NCBI GenBank assembly: GCA_002327525.1
Contig: DCWG01000120.1
Span: 815-25,343, forward strand
Direction: 5' to 3'
Origin: Gammaproteobacteria bacterium UBA2168
GTDB lineage: Bacteria > Pseudomonadota > Gammaproteobacteria > Pseudomonadales > Azotimanducaceae
Length of the DNA stretch: 24,529 bases
A program made the position numbers and the translations under genes. Below, one piece after another: positions 7,328-15,116 of the stretch. How positions within the stretch are numbered: the first letter of the stretch is position 1; every line of letters starts with the position of its first letter. The notes beneath the pieces are model-generated. The model worked only from the letters and a program-made list of their open reading frames with translations. It was not told the DNA's origin and did no database searches.

Positions 7328-8245
7328 TCATACCGCCGCGCTCCAGGCCCACACGACCAGACCGAGAGCCAGAACACCGCTCAGCACCTGGCCGCTCTTG
7401 CCGAGCCGGGACAGCTCGAGACGTGCAACGATCAATCCCGCACCCAACCCTGCAACAAAGCCCGCGAAGTGAGCCGCCACGTCCGTGTTTTCGCCACCGG
7501 TACCGGTGAAAGCGAGCAAGGCGATGGCGGCAAACACCGGGGCGAAACTGCGCTGCCAATCCCGCGCGCGCAAATAGCCGCGCCGCCAGATGAAAGCCGC
7601 TACCAGCCCGAGTGCTGCAAACGTGGCCGTTGATGCCCCAACCGATGCGAACTGATCCGGCTGCAGCGCCGCGTTGACCCAGTTGCCGGCCGCACCGGTG
7701 AGCAACACCATCAGCCAACCGAAACCCGATCCGAGGTGTCTACCGACAAACAGCCCAAAAACTGCCCCAAACACCGAGTTTGAAACGATGTGGGTGAGAT
7801 CACCGTGCAGCGTGAGCGCGGTGATGGTGCGCCACCATTCACCCTCCATCACGCGAACCGCAACCATGGCTCCTTGGCCATACCAGTCAACCGACACGAA
7901 TACGCCCTGCAGCAGTGGCAACAGCCAGATGACGCCGAGATATCCGAGCACACCACGCAATCCCGTGTCGATGTCCACCGGCACGGGATGCCGGGAGCGA
8001 GGCTTCTGCCGGTTTTCGGCAACAAACTTCTCGAGTTGCAGCCGGGCACGCGGTTCGTCTTCCAGCCGCACCCACAACCCCCAGATGCCGCCGACCTCCT
8101 CCACGCGATGCTCGATTTCCACAGAAGACAGAACGAGTCCCGCCTCGCGCAACCGCCACCGCTCGTGGGACTGCTGTATGCAGCGCCAGAGTTCCGGGTC
8201 GAGCGTCACGTGCGCTTCGATCTCCCTGAGATTTCCCCACAGCAT
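7328..8245 (-). CDS. Rhomboid family intramembrane serine protease
   Basis: A 305-residue membrane protein. The rhomboid core carries EWWRTITALTLHGDLTHIVSN (about 136-156), with His147, His152 and Asn156 matching the conserved H-x4-H-x3-N oxyanion-stabilising pattern. Catalytic Ser205 lies in GASTATFAALG and catalytic His259 in DVAAHFAGFVAGLGAG. At least six hydrophobic segments span about 95-300. The first about 95 residues are a soluble cytoplasmic domain, as in GlpG-like rhomboids, but do not resemble the GlpG domain closely. The enzyme would cleave transmembrane substrates within the inner membrane; its target is unknown. The ATG at 8245 is chosen because the upstream extension runs through a terminator-like hairpin. 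It ends 45 nt before the TetR gene. Confidence 0.92.
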   Translation of the reverse strand: MLWGNLREIEAHVTLDPELWRCIQQSHERWRLREAGLVLSSVEIEHRVEEVGGIWGLWVRLEDEPRARLQLEKFVAENRQKPRSRHPVPVDIDTGLRGVLGYLGVIWLLPLLQGVFVSVDWYGQGAMVAVRVMEGEWWRTITALTLHGDLTHIVSNSVFGAVFGLFVGRHLGSGFGWLMVLLTGAAGNWVNAALQPDQFASVGASTATFAALGLVAAFIWRRGYLRARDWQRSFAPVFAAIALLAFTGTGGENTDVAAHFAGFVAGLGAGLIVARLELSRLGKSGQVLSGVLALGLVVWAWSAAV

Positions 8246-8265
8246 AAGCCATCGCCGAGGGGGGC

Positions 8266-8292
8266 AAAAGAACGGCGGGAGTCGAGCCCCCG
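8266..8292 (-). terminator. Candidate intrinsic terminator after the MFS remnant
   Basis: On the minus strand CGGGGG, a 5-nt loop CTCGA and CTCCCG form a 6-bp GC-rich stem with one G-T pair, followed after CCG by TTCTTTT. It lies between the stop of the decayed MFS gene (8311) and the rhomboid start (8245), where a terminator would separate the two transcripts. The T-tract is interrupted. Confidence 0.4.
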
Positions 8293-8310
8293 ACCTTGCG
8301 GCACCGGCCG

Positions 8311-8700
8311 TCAGCCTGCCCATTCCACCCGCTCTTCACCCGCACGTGCGGCTAGCATCAACGAAATGATGAGGCCGACAAAAATCACCAGCGTCACCGC
8401 GCCGAGCAGTATCAGCGCCGTGTCCATGCCCCACAGATCAAAGGCATACCCGGCGAAGGGTCCCGTCACCACGAAGGCACCCCGGAAGCCGAAACTCGCG
8501 AGCGGGTTGGCGGTCGCCCTGAACTCACTGGGTACGCGGCGGCTGAGCGCATCCCACAGGATCACGAGACCCACACCTCAAGCCGCGAAAAACATCTCCG
8601 AGCCCCAGAAGTGATGAACGCCATCGTCCCGCGGCACGAATACGTTGGCCAGCGGCAACTGGATATACGACTTATTCGGATCCTCTTGAGACCGTTCGAG
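8311..8700 (-). pseudogene. MFS transporter C-terminal remnant with in-frame stop
   Basis: The minus strand encodes the last part of a major facilitator superfamily permease: KSYIQLPLANVFVP and HHFWGSEMFFAA, an in-frame TGA at 8578-8580, then GVGLVILWDALSRRVPSEF, FRGAFVVTGPFAGYAFDLWG and a last hydrophobic helix (ALILLGAVTLVIFVGLIISL), ending in a short charged tail. The conserved-looking sequence continues on both sides of the TGA without a frame change, so the stop interrupts a former gene. A TAA at 8701-8703 bounds the frame upstream, and nothing MFS-like is found further up, where a plus-strand hydrolase begins. About two thirds of the protein is therefore missing. Some initiation at the GTG at 8574 cannot be excluded but would make only about 87 residues. 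Confidence 0.8.
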
Positions 8701-8800
8701 TTAGCGATCAGACGGCTGAACTGGATTCTAACCGACCCCTGTGCAAAGGAAATGTCACCGCCGAGCCGGAATGCTACTCTCGACTGAAAAGGAGATGCAG

Positions 8801-9562
8801 ATGAACATCGACTGGAACGAGGCCACCGACACCGATGGTGGGGCGACGAGAGAATTTCGCATCTCCGATGATGACAGACGGGACATCACGGGTGCAGTGT
8901 GGTTGCCTACTGAAAGTAGTGTATCAACCCTGGTTTGCTTCGGTCACGGCGCCTCGGGTGATCGCTATCAGGCACCCATTGCGCACCTGGCGGCCCGGTT
9001 CGTCGAACGCGGGCTGCCCGTGCTGTCACTGGACGGACCCGTGCACGGCCTGCGCCAGGTCGGTCCGGGAGGCCGGGAGGCATTCTTCCCGGAGTTTCAG
9101 CGCAACGCTTGCATTACCGACATGATCTCGGATTGGGCGCTCGCCGTGCAGGCCGCCCAGGGGCTGGCGAATGTCGGTACTGGAGCGCTTGCCTACTTCG
9201 GGCTCTCCATGGGTTCGTTGTTCGGCATTCCCCTCATAGCAAGCCGCGACGACGTCACCGTCGCCACACTGGGACTGGTGGGTATTCAGTCCGGCTTTCC
9301 GCATACCGGCACTCTGCGTGAAGCCTGCGGCAGGATTCACTGCCCCGTGTTCTTCATCATGCAATTGGAGGATGAGTTGTTCGACCGCGAGGGGTACCTC
9401 GAGGTGTTCGACACCTTCCCCTCTGTGGACAAGCGCATACACGCGAACCCAGGCTTACACCCGGAGATTCCCGCAGAAGAGATCGACTTTGCATTCGACT
9501 TTCTGATCTCTCATATAGAGGGAACCGCGCAAAGGCGCATCGTCAATCCGCTGGCCGAGTAG
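8801..9562 (+). CDS. Alpha/beta hydrolase (dienelactone hydrolase-like)
   Basis: A 253-residue alpha/beta hydrolase. The nucleophile elbow is AYFGLSMGSLFG with Ser136. The acidic residue is probably Asp191 in QLEDELFD, and His220 in NPGLHPEIP completes the triad. The oxyanion segment CFGHGASGDRYQ (46-57) matches the HG motif. The overall pattern, with a short cap and no signal peptide, resembles dienelactone hydrolase-like and peptidase-like cytoplasmic esterases; the substrate is unknown. AAGGAG at 8789-8794 is 6 nt before the ATG at 8801, which therefore beats the in-frame ATG at 8795 and the GTG at 8741. The lipoprotein gene follows after 26 nt, so the two are likely co-transcribed. Confidence 0.9.
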   Translation: MNIDWNEATDTDGGATREFRISDDDRRDITGAVWLPTESSVSTLVCFGHGASGDRYQAPIAHLAARFVERGLPVLSLDGPVHGLRQVGPGGREAFFPEFQRNACITDMISDWALAVQAAQGLANVGTGALAYFGLSMGSLFGIPLIASRDDVTVATLGLVGIQSGFPHTGTLREACGRIHCPVFFIMQLEDELFDREGYLEVFDTFPSVDKRIHANPGLHPEIPAEEIDFAFDFLISHIEGTAQRRIVNPLAE

Positions 9563-9588
9563 TCCTCGCCACAGCCCAGGAGGTAAAC

Positions 9589-10083
9589 ATGAAACACGCA
9601 ATGCACCTTTTCATCTTGCTCTACCTGGCTCTGCTCTGCGCTGGCTGCGCCGTCTCCCCCGAATCCGCCGAAAAACAGCGTGCGGTGCAAGAGGATATCG
9701 AAACCATCCTGAGCGAACCCCTCGAAACCGACCAGTACACACAAAGCCGTCGCTGTCTGCGTGCTCACGAGTACCGCGACTTCCGGGTTCTCGATAACCG
9801 ACACATCGTATTCGAGGGGCGGCACGGAGAACTATGGATAAACACACTGCGAATGCGGTGCCATGACCTGCGCGGCACCGATGTACTGAGGGTCAAGTCT
9901 ACTTTCGACATGGGGCGCATCTGCGACATGGACACTTTTGAAGCCGGAGAGTGGTTCGACTATCCCTGGTACGGCCGCTGGCGCCGAGGCCGCGCAACCG
10001 CCAGCTGCTCACTCGGCGAGTTCCAGCAGGTGACCGAAGCTCAGGTGGCGGCGATCGGGGCAGCCCTGACGCGCAAGGAGTGA
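9589..10083 (+). CDS. DUF6491-like lipoprotein
   Basis: A 164-residue predicted lipoprotein. The signal peptide MKHAMHLFILLYLALLCAGC has a lipobox-like LCAGC, with Cys20 the probable lipidated residue; the Cys at -3 is atypical. The mature part has CLRAHEYRDFRVLDNRHIVF followed by LWINTLRMRCHDL and a third Cys in GRICDMD. This Cys-containing beta-rich pattern (Y-R-V-L-D-x-R-H-x-x-F, then a W-x-x-x-L-R-x-x-C) matches the DUF6491 family of gammaproteobacterial envelope lipoproteins as I recall it; function is not known. A textbook Shine-Dalgarno (AGGAGG) precedes the ATG. The stop is 6 nt from the convergent dioxygenase stop, with no clear terminator hairpin between. Confidence 0.8.
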   Translation: MKHAMHLFILLYLALLCAGCAVSPESAEKQRAVQEDIETILSEPLETDQYTQSRRCLRAHEYRDFRVLDNRHIVFEGRHGELWINTLRMRCHDLRGTDVLRVKSTFDMGRICDMDTFEAGEWFDYPWYGRWRRGRATASCSLGEFQQVTEAQVAAIGAALTRKE

Positions 10084-10089
10084 GCTCTG

Positions 10090-10974
10090 CTACCGCCCCT
10101 GCTGGTGCTCGAAGATCGACCTGTAGCCTGTCTTCGACCAATCCGGCGGCATGCAGCAGGGTCGCGAATCGAACCGTGCCCAGCGAGCGGGTTTTCCGCG
10201 GATGATGGTCTCGCTGCGGCTGGCGCCGAGCGTCAGATTGGTGATGGGAAACGCATCTGCCGCGGAGTAGGCGCACAGTAACAGAGGCCGCGATCGTTCA
10301 CTGTGGTTAGACGCCGATCCGTGAACCGAGCGACAGTTGTGTGCGGTGACGCTACCTGCGGGTCCGCAAAGATAGTGCGCGCAGGAGAGCTCAATGTCGG
10401 GAAGGTCTCCATCGTCGATGAAACCCGTCCAGCGTTCATCCTTGTCATAGTGATCGTACAGCGGACCATCGTGACTGTTCGGGATCACCCCCATCGGCCC
10501 CATTGCGGCATCGACATCGTCGAGATACACCCCCAGTGTGACGACGTCGTAGTTGGTGTGCGGCCAGAACTGGATGTCCTGGTGCCACTTCACCTCCTCC
10601 CCGCCCCCGCTCCACTTGAAGTTGAGTTTCGAGTGATGAAATTTCACGTTCGCACCCAGCAGGTCTTCGGCCACATCGGCGAACGGCCCGAACGCCGCAA
10701 ATTTCCAGTAGGTCTCGTGCAGTTCCACGGGTGCGTTCAGGCGTCGGATACGCGGCGCCGCGGCGCTGTGATCCGGTTCCAGGTCAAAGCGCGGGTCTTT
10801 TCCCTCCACGTCACAGCTGGCCGCCACGAACCAGGCCGTCACACTGTTCAGGCGCGTGAGCCAGCCATCCTCCACCAACCCGGTCACACTGACATAGCCT
10901 CGAGTCAGATAGCGCTTTCTATCGTCTTGCGTCAGCACCTTCGCAGGCCGTTGCAGAATCTCCTCGGGGGTCAT
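10090..10974 (-). CDS. Phytanoyl-CoA dioxygenase (PhyH) family Fe(II)/2-oxoglutarate oxygenase
   Basis: A 294-residue non-haem iron oxygenase that would couple substrate hydroxylation or C-H oxidation to decarboxylation of 2-oxoglutarate. The iron site is visible as WHQD (His131, Asp133), in VKWHQDIQFWPH, and the distal His218 in SVHGS; N223, S225 and R227 or R229 in NHSERSRP suit the 2-oxoglutarate-binding end. GVIPNSHDG and YLCGPAGSV match the fold core. PhyH proteins hydroxylate very diverse substrates (acyl-CoAs, ectoine, alkylphosphonates, sugars in secondary metabolism), so substrate is open. The ATG at 10974 has GGAG about 10 nt upstream; the longer open frame runs into the isomerase gene. 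It follows the isomerase by 16 nt as the last gene of the minus operon. Confidence 0.93.
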   Translation of the reverse strand: MTPEEILQRPAKVLTQDDRKRYLTRGYVSVTGLVEDGWLTRLNSVTAWFVAASCDVEGKDPRFDLEPDHSAAAPRIRRLNAPVELHETYWKFAAFGPFADVAEDLLGANVKFHHSKLNFKWSGGGEEVKWHQDIQFWPHTNYDVVTLGVYLDDVDAAMGPMGVIPNSHDGPLYDHYDKDERWTGFIDDGDLPDIELSCAHYLCGPAGSVTAHNCRSVHGSASNHSERSRPLLLCAYSAADAFPITNLTLGASRSETIIRGKPARWARFDSRPCCMPPDWSKTGYRSIFEHQQGR

Positions 10975-10990
10975 GTGAACTTCTCCAACC

Positions 10991-12052
10991 TCAATCTCGC
11001 GCCAGACCCAGTATGCGACGGTTGGCCGCACGGTCGGTGCCCGATGACGCGAAGTCGTCGAATGCCTTGTCCGTGACGCGGATGATGTGCTCACGAATGA
11101 AGGCCGCCCCCTCCCTTGCACCATCTTCCTGGTGCTTGAGGCAGCACTCCCATTCGAGCACCGCCCAACCCTCGAAATCGTACTGCGCCAGCTTCGAGAA
11201 GATACCACCAAAGTCGATCTGGCCATCCCCCAGCGAGCGAAAACGTCCCGGACGGTCTATCCATTCCTGATACCCGCCGTAGACTCCCGCGCGGCCGGTG
11301 GCGTTGAACTCCGCGTCCTTCACATGAAACATGCGAATGCGTTCGTGGTAGACGTCGATGAACTGCAGGTAATCGAGCTGCTGCAGAACGAAGTGACTCG
11401 GATCGTAGAGAATGTGGGCGCGCGGGTGGGTGCCGCTCGCCTGCAGAAAACGCTCGAACGTCACCCCGTCGTGCAAGTCTTCACCGGGGTGGATCTCATA
11501 ACAGCAATCTACCCCCGCATCTTCGAACACATCGAGAATGGGTACCCAGCGCCGCGCCAGCTCCACAAAGGCTTCCTCGATCAGTCCTGCCGGCCGCTGC
11601 GGCCATGGATACAGGTACGGCCAGGCCAGCGCCCCCGGGAAACACACCTGAGCGGACAACCCGAGCCGCGCGCTCGCGCGCGCAGCCAGTTTGACCTGTT
11701 CCGCCGCCCACTCGCCACGGGCTTGCGGATTGCCATGCACCTGAGGTGGCGCAAATCCATCGAACAACTCGTCATAGGCGGGGTGCACCGCAACCAGCTG
11801 GCCTTCGAGATGCGTGGACAGCTCCGTGATCTCTACACCCTGAGCAGCGACACGGCCTTTGAGTTCGTCGCAGTAGTCCCGGCTCTCGGCGGCCGTTGCC
11901 ACATCAATGAAGGCCCGATTACCGATGGGCACCTGTATGCCTTCAAATCCGCGGGCGGCCGCCCACCGTGCCATGGCCTCGATGTTGTCGAACGGATCTT
12001 CGTCGGCCATGAACTGGGCGAGAAAAATCGCCGGCCCTTTGATGGTTTTCAC
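10991..12052 (-). CDS. Xylose isomerase-like TIM-barrel sugar isomerase/epimerase
   Basis: A 353-residue protein of the AP endonuclease 2/xylose isomerase-like superfamily. Metal-ligand candidates fall at the ends of barrel strands: Glu186 in YEIHPGE, Asp217 and His220 in LYDPSHF, His243 in MFHVKDAE and Glu300 or Glu302 in VLEWECC. DLHDG and LGDGQIDFGG are also typical. Members isomerise or epimerise sugars, ketosugars and inosose, or eliminate from 3-keto-glycosides, using a divalent metal. The GTG at 12052 follows AAGGAGG by about 12 nt, and downstream ATGs would truncate the first strand. Together with the Gfo oxidoreductase upstream (43 nt) and PhyH downstream (16 nt), it probably handles a keto-sugar or keto-cyclitol intermediate. 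Confidence 0.92.
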   Translation of the reverse strand: MKTIKGPAIFLAQFMADEDPFDNIEAMARWAAARGFEGIQVPIGNRAFIDVATAAESRDYCDELKGRVAAQGVEITELSTHLEGQLVAVHPAYDELFDGFAPPQVHGNPQARGEWAAEQVKLAARASARLGLSAQVCFPGALAWPYLYPWPQRPAGLIEEAFVELARRWVPILDVFEDAGVDCCYEIHPGEDLHDGVTFERFLQASGTHPRAHILYDPSHFVLQQLDYLQFIDVYHERIRMFHVKDAEFNATGRAGVYGGYQEWIDRPGRFRSLGDGQIDFGGIFSKLAQYDFEGWAVLEWECCLKHQEDGAREGAAFIREHIIRVTDKAFDDFASSGTDRAANRRILGLARD

Positions 12053-12095
12053 TTATCCTGCCTCCTCCTTAGCGCAGCACTATGCAAGGGCCGCC

Positions 12096-13253
12096 TCACA
12101 GTGTTTGCCATACCCCACCCTGGCGCGAGCTCTCAACCACTGCCTCGATAAATTGCATGCCCCGCACACCGTCCCCGATATCTGGGACATCCACCGGCAC
12201 CTCACCTCCCTCACTACGCGCGCGCACCGCCGCCGCAAACTGTCGATACAACTCGGCAAACGCTTCGAGATACCCTTCCGGATGACCGGCCGGCAAACGC
12301 GCTGCATCCCGCGCAGGTGCGCTGAGGCCCGCGCCTCCGGTGCGCCGTACTTCAAATGGGCGATCCGGCCAGCGCACGATGAGCGAGTTCGGCTCAATCT
12401 GCGACCACTCGAAGCCTCCGCTTTCACCGTACACACGCAGCTTCAGCCCGTTCTCCTCCCCCACGGCTACCTGACTGGCAAACAGCACCCCACGCGCACC
12501 ACCCTTCATCCTGAGCAGTACGTTGCCATCATCCTCGAGCGCGCGCCCGGAAACAAACGTGGTGAGATCTGCACATAGAGATTCTATTTCGAGCCCCGTC
12601 ACGTATTCGAGCAGATTCTCCGCATGCGTGCCGATGTCTCCAAAACAGCCCGCAGCACCCGACCTGACAGGGTCGGTGCGCCAGCTGGCTTGTTTGTTGC
12701 CTTCTTCGGCACGCGTGGCCAGCCAGCCCTGCACGTACTCCGCAACGACTCGTCGCACCTTGCCGATCGCCCCGGAAGCGACTAGTGCCCGCGCTTCCTT
12801 CACCATGGGGTACCCGGTGTAGTTATGTGTGAGTCCGAACAGACATCCGCTTGTACGCACCTGCTCGGCAAGTATGAGCGCTTCATCGAGCGACAACGTC
12901 ACCGGCTTGTCGCAAATCACGTGAAAACCCGCTCCGAGTGCCGCGCTCGCCACCGGAAAGTGCACGTGGTTTGGCGTGGTGATGGCGACGAAATCCATAC
13001 GCCTGCCCACAGGCAGCGCCACCTCTCGCTCCAGCATCTCGGTGTACGAACCATAACAGCGCTCCGCAGGGAGACCGTACATCTGCTGTCCGGAACGGCG
13101 AGAGATATCCGCATCAGAGGAAAACGCCCCGCACACCAGCCGGATCTGCCCGTCGAGTTCCGCCGCCATGCGATGCACGGGCCCAATGAAGCTGCCTTCG
13201 CCGCCGCCCACCATGCCCATGCGCACTTTTTCGATCACCGATTGCGCCGTCAC
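12096..13253 (-). CDS. Gfo/Idh/MocA family NAD(P)-dependent oxidoreductase
   Basis: A 385-residue dehydrogenase of the glucose-fructose oxidoreductase/inositol dehydrogenase family. The N-terminal Rossmann motif is [13 protein letters not shown] (about 12-24). The family's E-K-P motif appears as DKP at 115-117 (VICDKPVT), a common variant. The substrate-side D-x-G-T-H signature is [16 protein letters not shown] (205-220). Such enzymes oxidise a hydroxyl of sugars, glycosides or inositols. GTG at 13253 is chosen because GGAAGGA lies 5-6 nt upstream; a TTG at 13268 would place that site inside the gene. It is the first gene of the minus operon and diverges from the second Gfo gene over 58 nt. 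The first Gly-rich loop is longer than in its divergent partner, so the two are not recent duplicates. Confidence 0.93.
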   Translation of the reverse strand: MTAQSVIEKVRMGMVGGGEGSFIGPVHRMAAELDGQIRLVCGAFSSDADISRRSGQQMYGLPAERCYGSYTEMLEREVALPVGRRMDFVAITTPNHVHFPVASAALGAGFHVICDKPVTLSLDEALILAEQVRTSGCLFGLTHNYTGYPMVKEARALVASGAIGKVRRVVAEYVQGWLATRAEEGNKQASWRTDPVRSGAAGCFGDIGTHAENLLEYVTGLEIESLCADLTTFVSGRALEDDGNVLLRMKGGARGVLFASQVAVGEENGLKLRVYGESGGFEWSQIEPNSLIVRWPDRPFEVRRTGGAGLSAPARDAARLPAGHPEGYLEAFAELYRQFAAAVRARSEGGEVPVDVPDIGDGVRGMQFIEAVVESSRQGGVWQTL

Positions 13254-13311
13254 CGTATTCCTTCCCAAATCCGTCCCGCTTCAGGCACGATATCTTACCG
13301 AGGGATGTTTT
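13254..13311. promoter_or_regulatory. Shared control region between divergent sugar-type operons
   Basis: Only 58 bp separate the start codons of the two Gfo/Idh/MocA genes, so promoters must overlap each other or the coding ends. On the minus strand TTGTGT (13316-13321) and TAAGAT (13292-13297), 18 nt apart, form a weak promoter for the minus operon. A plus-strand TATCTT at 13291-13296 has no good -35. No clear operator palindrome is visible. Confidence 0.35.
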
Positions 13312-14361
13312 ATGAACACAATAAGAATGGGAATAGTCGGTGCCGGCAGCATCGGAGAGCTGACCGCCATCGATCTGTCACGGCACCCGAACGTCGATCT
13401 CGTCGCTGTCGCAGATGCCAACGAAAAACGCTGTCTGCAACTCGCCGCGCGGCTCGACGTTCCCCATGCTTTTGCCACCGCCGGCGACCTGTTCGCTGCC
13501 GAGCTGGACGCGGTGTACATCGCGGTTCCGAACGCCATGCATGCAACGCTCGCAAAGCAGGCTCTGAACACGGGCCTGCACGTCATGCTCGAGAAGCCCT
13601 TTGCCCTCAACCTCGAGGAAGCGCGCTCAGTCGCCGACACGGCTTCGCGCACGGGTAACACCCTCATTGTGGGTATGAACCAGCGTTTCGAGCGCAACGT
13701 ACAAAGAGCCAGAGCTCTGGTCGCCGAGGGTGCGCTCGGTGAGGTGTACCACGCCAAAGCCTTCTGGCGCCGACGCTCGGGCATTCCACGCATCGGCAGC
13801 TGGTTTACCGACAGGGCGAGTGCCGGCGGCGGCGCACTGCTCGACATCGGTGTCCACATGCTCGACGCCTGCCTGTTCGTGCTGGACAATTTCAGACCGC
13901 TGTCTGTCAGCGGGGCAACCTACACGCGCCTGGGCAACCGCGGTATCGGCGACGGCACGTGGGGCAGTTCCGAACGCGAGCATCGACATTTCGATGTCGA
14001 CGACTTCACCACCGCGCTGATACGCCTGGAAGGCGGGGTGACCCTCTCCCTGGATGCATCATGGGCATTGCATCAGCAAGATGCCAACGATCAGGAGATT
14101 CTGCTGTACGGTGACGAGGCAGGCGCATCGGTATATGCGCACCGCCACTACCGTTTCGGGGCGCAAGGCGAATACCATATCATCGAAGGCGCACGGGAAG
14201 GCGCGATCGCCTATGCGCACTGCAATCGCGCACAGCACTTCGTAAACGTGCTGCTCGGCGAGGAGCAGCCAGCCGTCACGGTGGAACAGGCACTAACGGT
14301 ACAATCGATCCTGGATGCAATCTATGTGTCCGCTCAAACCTGCCAGGAGGTCCGACTGTGA
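13312..14361 (+). CDS. Gfo/Idh/MocA family NAD(P)-dependent oxidoreductase (second)
   Basis: A 349-residue dehydrogenase. The Rossmann loop is GIVGAGSIGE (7-16); the E-K-P motif at 94-96 (VMLEKPFAL) contributes the Lys that positions nicotinamide and substrate; GGGALLDIGVHMLDA (172-186) holds Asp178 and His182 expected at the active site. It should oxidise or reduce a hydroxyl or keto group of a sugar, glycoside or cyclitol. GAGGGA precedes the ATG at 13312; the longer open frame from 13168 overlaps the divergent gene and is rejected. The stop codon overlaps the next gene's GTG (GTGA arrangement), implying translational coupling with the TIM-barrel protein. Enzymes of this family paired with such a TIM barrel are known from glycoside 3-dehydrogenation routes. 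Confidence 0.93.
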   Translation: MNTIRMGIVGAGSIGELTAIDLSRHPNVDLVAVADANEKRCLQLAARLDVPHAFATAGDLFAAELDAVYIAVPNAMHATLAKQALNTGLHVMLEKPFALNLEEARSVADTASRTGNTLIVGMNQRFERNVQRARALVAEGALGEVYHAKAFWRRRSGIPRIGSWFTDRASAGGGALLDIGVHMLDACLFVLDNFRPLSVSGATYTRLGNRGIGDGTWGSSEREHRHFDVDDFTTALIRLEGGVTLSLDASWALHQQDANDQEILLYGDEAGASVYAHRHYRFGAQGEYHIIEGAREGAIAYAHCNRAQHFVNVLLGEEQPAVTVEQALTVQSILDAIYVSAQTCQEVRL

Positions 14362-15116
14362 CGAAACCCGTCTCCGTTCAGCTCTACTCGCTGCGTGCGG
14401 CCTGCGAACAGGATTTCGACGCGGTGCTAACGGCGATTTCGGGAATCGGCTACGCCGGCGTCGAACCCGCCAATCTCTACGGTAAGTCACCGCGCGAGTT
14501 CCGTACGCGCGCGGAGGAGCTGGGCATGGCGGTATCCTCCAGCCACTATCCCTGGGCCAACCGCACTAGCATTTCCGAGGTCATCGACGTAGCCGGTGAA
14601 CTCGGCGTGAACCGCGTCGTCGGCGGTTACATGCCGGACGATTTTGCCGACCGTGGAGCCCTCATGCGCACGGTCGAAGACGCCAACCGACTCGTCGAGG
14701 ATCTCGGGGCGGCCGGACTGAAACTGTGTTTGCACAATCACTGGTGGGAGTTCGATCTCATTGACGACACTCCGGCATATCACCTCTTTCAAGATCTGGT
14801 GCCGAGCGTGGAATTCGAGATCGACACGTACTGGGCGGCCGCTTTCGGTACCCGCGATCCCGCACAGGAGGTTGCCCGCGTGCGCGAGCGCACACCCTTG
14901 CTGCACATCAAGGACGGGCCGCTGGTGCAGAACGAACCGCACGTCGCCTGCGGCCGGGGCATGATGAACACTCCCGATGTCATCGCTGCGGCAAGCCCCG
15001 ATGTGCTGGAATGGCTTGTCGTGGAGCTGGACACTTGCGCCAGCGACATGTTGACAGCGGTGGCGGACAGCTATACCTATCTCACTGAAAACAACCTGGC
15101 AAAAGGCAATGTCTGA
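14358..15116 (+). CDS. Xylose isomerase-like TIM-barrel isomerase/epimerase (second)
   Basis: A 252-residue TIM-barrel protein. Probable metal ligands are Glu131 (LHNHWWEF), Asp156 (FEIDTYWA), His183 (LLHIKDGP) and Glu223 (LVVELDTC), the Glu-Asp-His-Glu set of the superfamily, as in YcjR-type epimerases and inosose dehydratases. The segment GYAGVEPANLYG forms an early strand. E. coli YcjR epimerises a 3-keto-glycoside made by partner Gfo-type dehydrogenases, a useful analogy but not proof of the same substrate. The GTG start has CAGGAGG upstream and overlaps the previous stop by 4 nt. The end overlaps the aminotransferase start by 8 nt. It is about 100 residues shorter than the TIM barrel in the minus operon and belongs to a different branch. 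Confidence 0.92.
   Translation: MTKPVSVQLYSLRAACEQDFDAVLTAISGIGYAGVEPANLYGKSPREFRTRAEELGMAVSSSHYPWANRTSISEVIDVAGELGVNRVVGGYMPDDFADRGALMRTVEDANRLVEDLGAAGLKLCLHNHWWEFDLIDDTPAYHLFQDLVPSVEFEIDTYWAAAFGTRDPAQEVARVRERTPLLHIKDGPLVQNEPHVACGRGMMNTPDVIAAASPDVLEWLVVELDTCASDMLTAVADSYTYLTENNLAKGNV

Noticed and set aside
8274..8292. T-arm-like hairpin resembling a tRNA or tmRNA 3' end
   Set aside because: No cloverleaf, acceptor stem or CCA can be built around it; a terminator hairpin explains it better.
7790..8614. 274-residue open frame on the plus strand
   Set aside because: Antisense to the rhomboid and MFS sequences, which carry clear motifs on the other strand.
11087..12151. 354-residue open frame on the plus strand
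   Set aside because: It lies opposite the TIM-barrel isomerase, whose metal-site motifs and ribosome-binding site are on the minus strand; the plus-strand product has no recognisable domain.
13291..13296. TATCTT as a -10 for the second Gfo gene
   Set aside because: No -35 at 16-18 nt, and the resulting start would cut into the ribosome-binding site.
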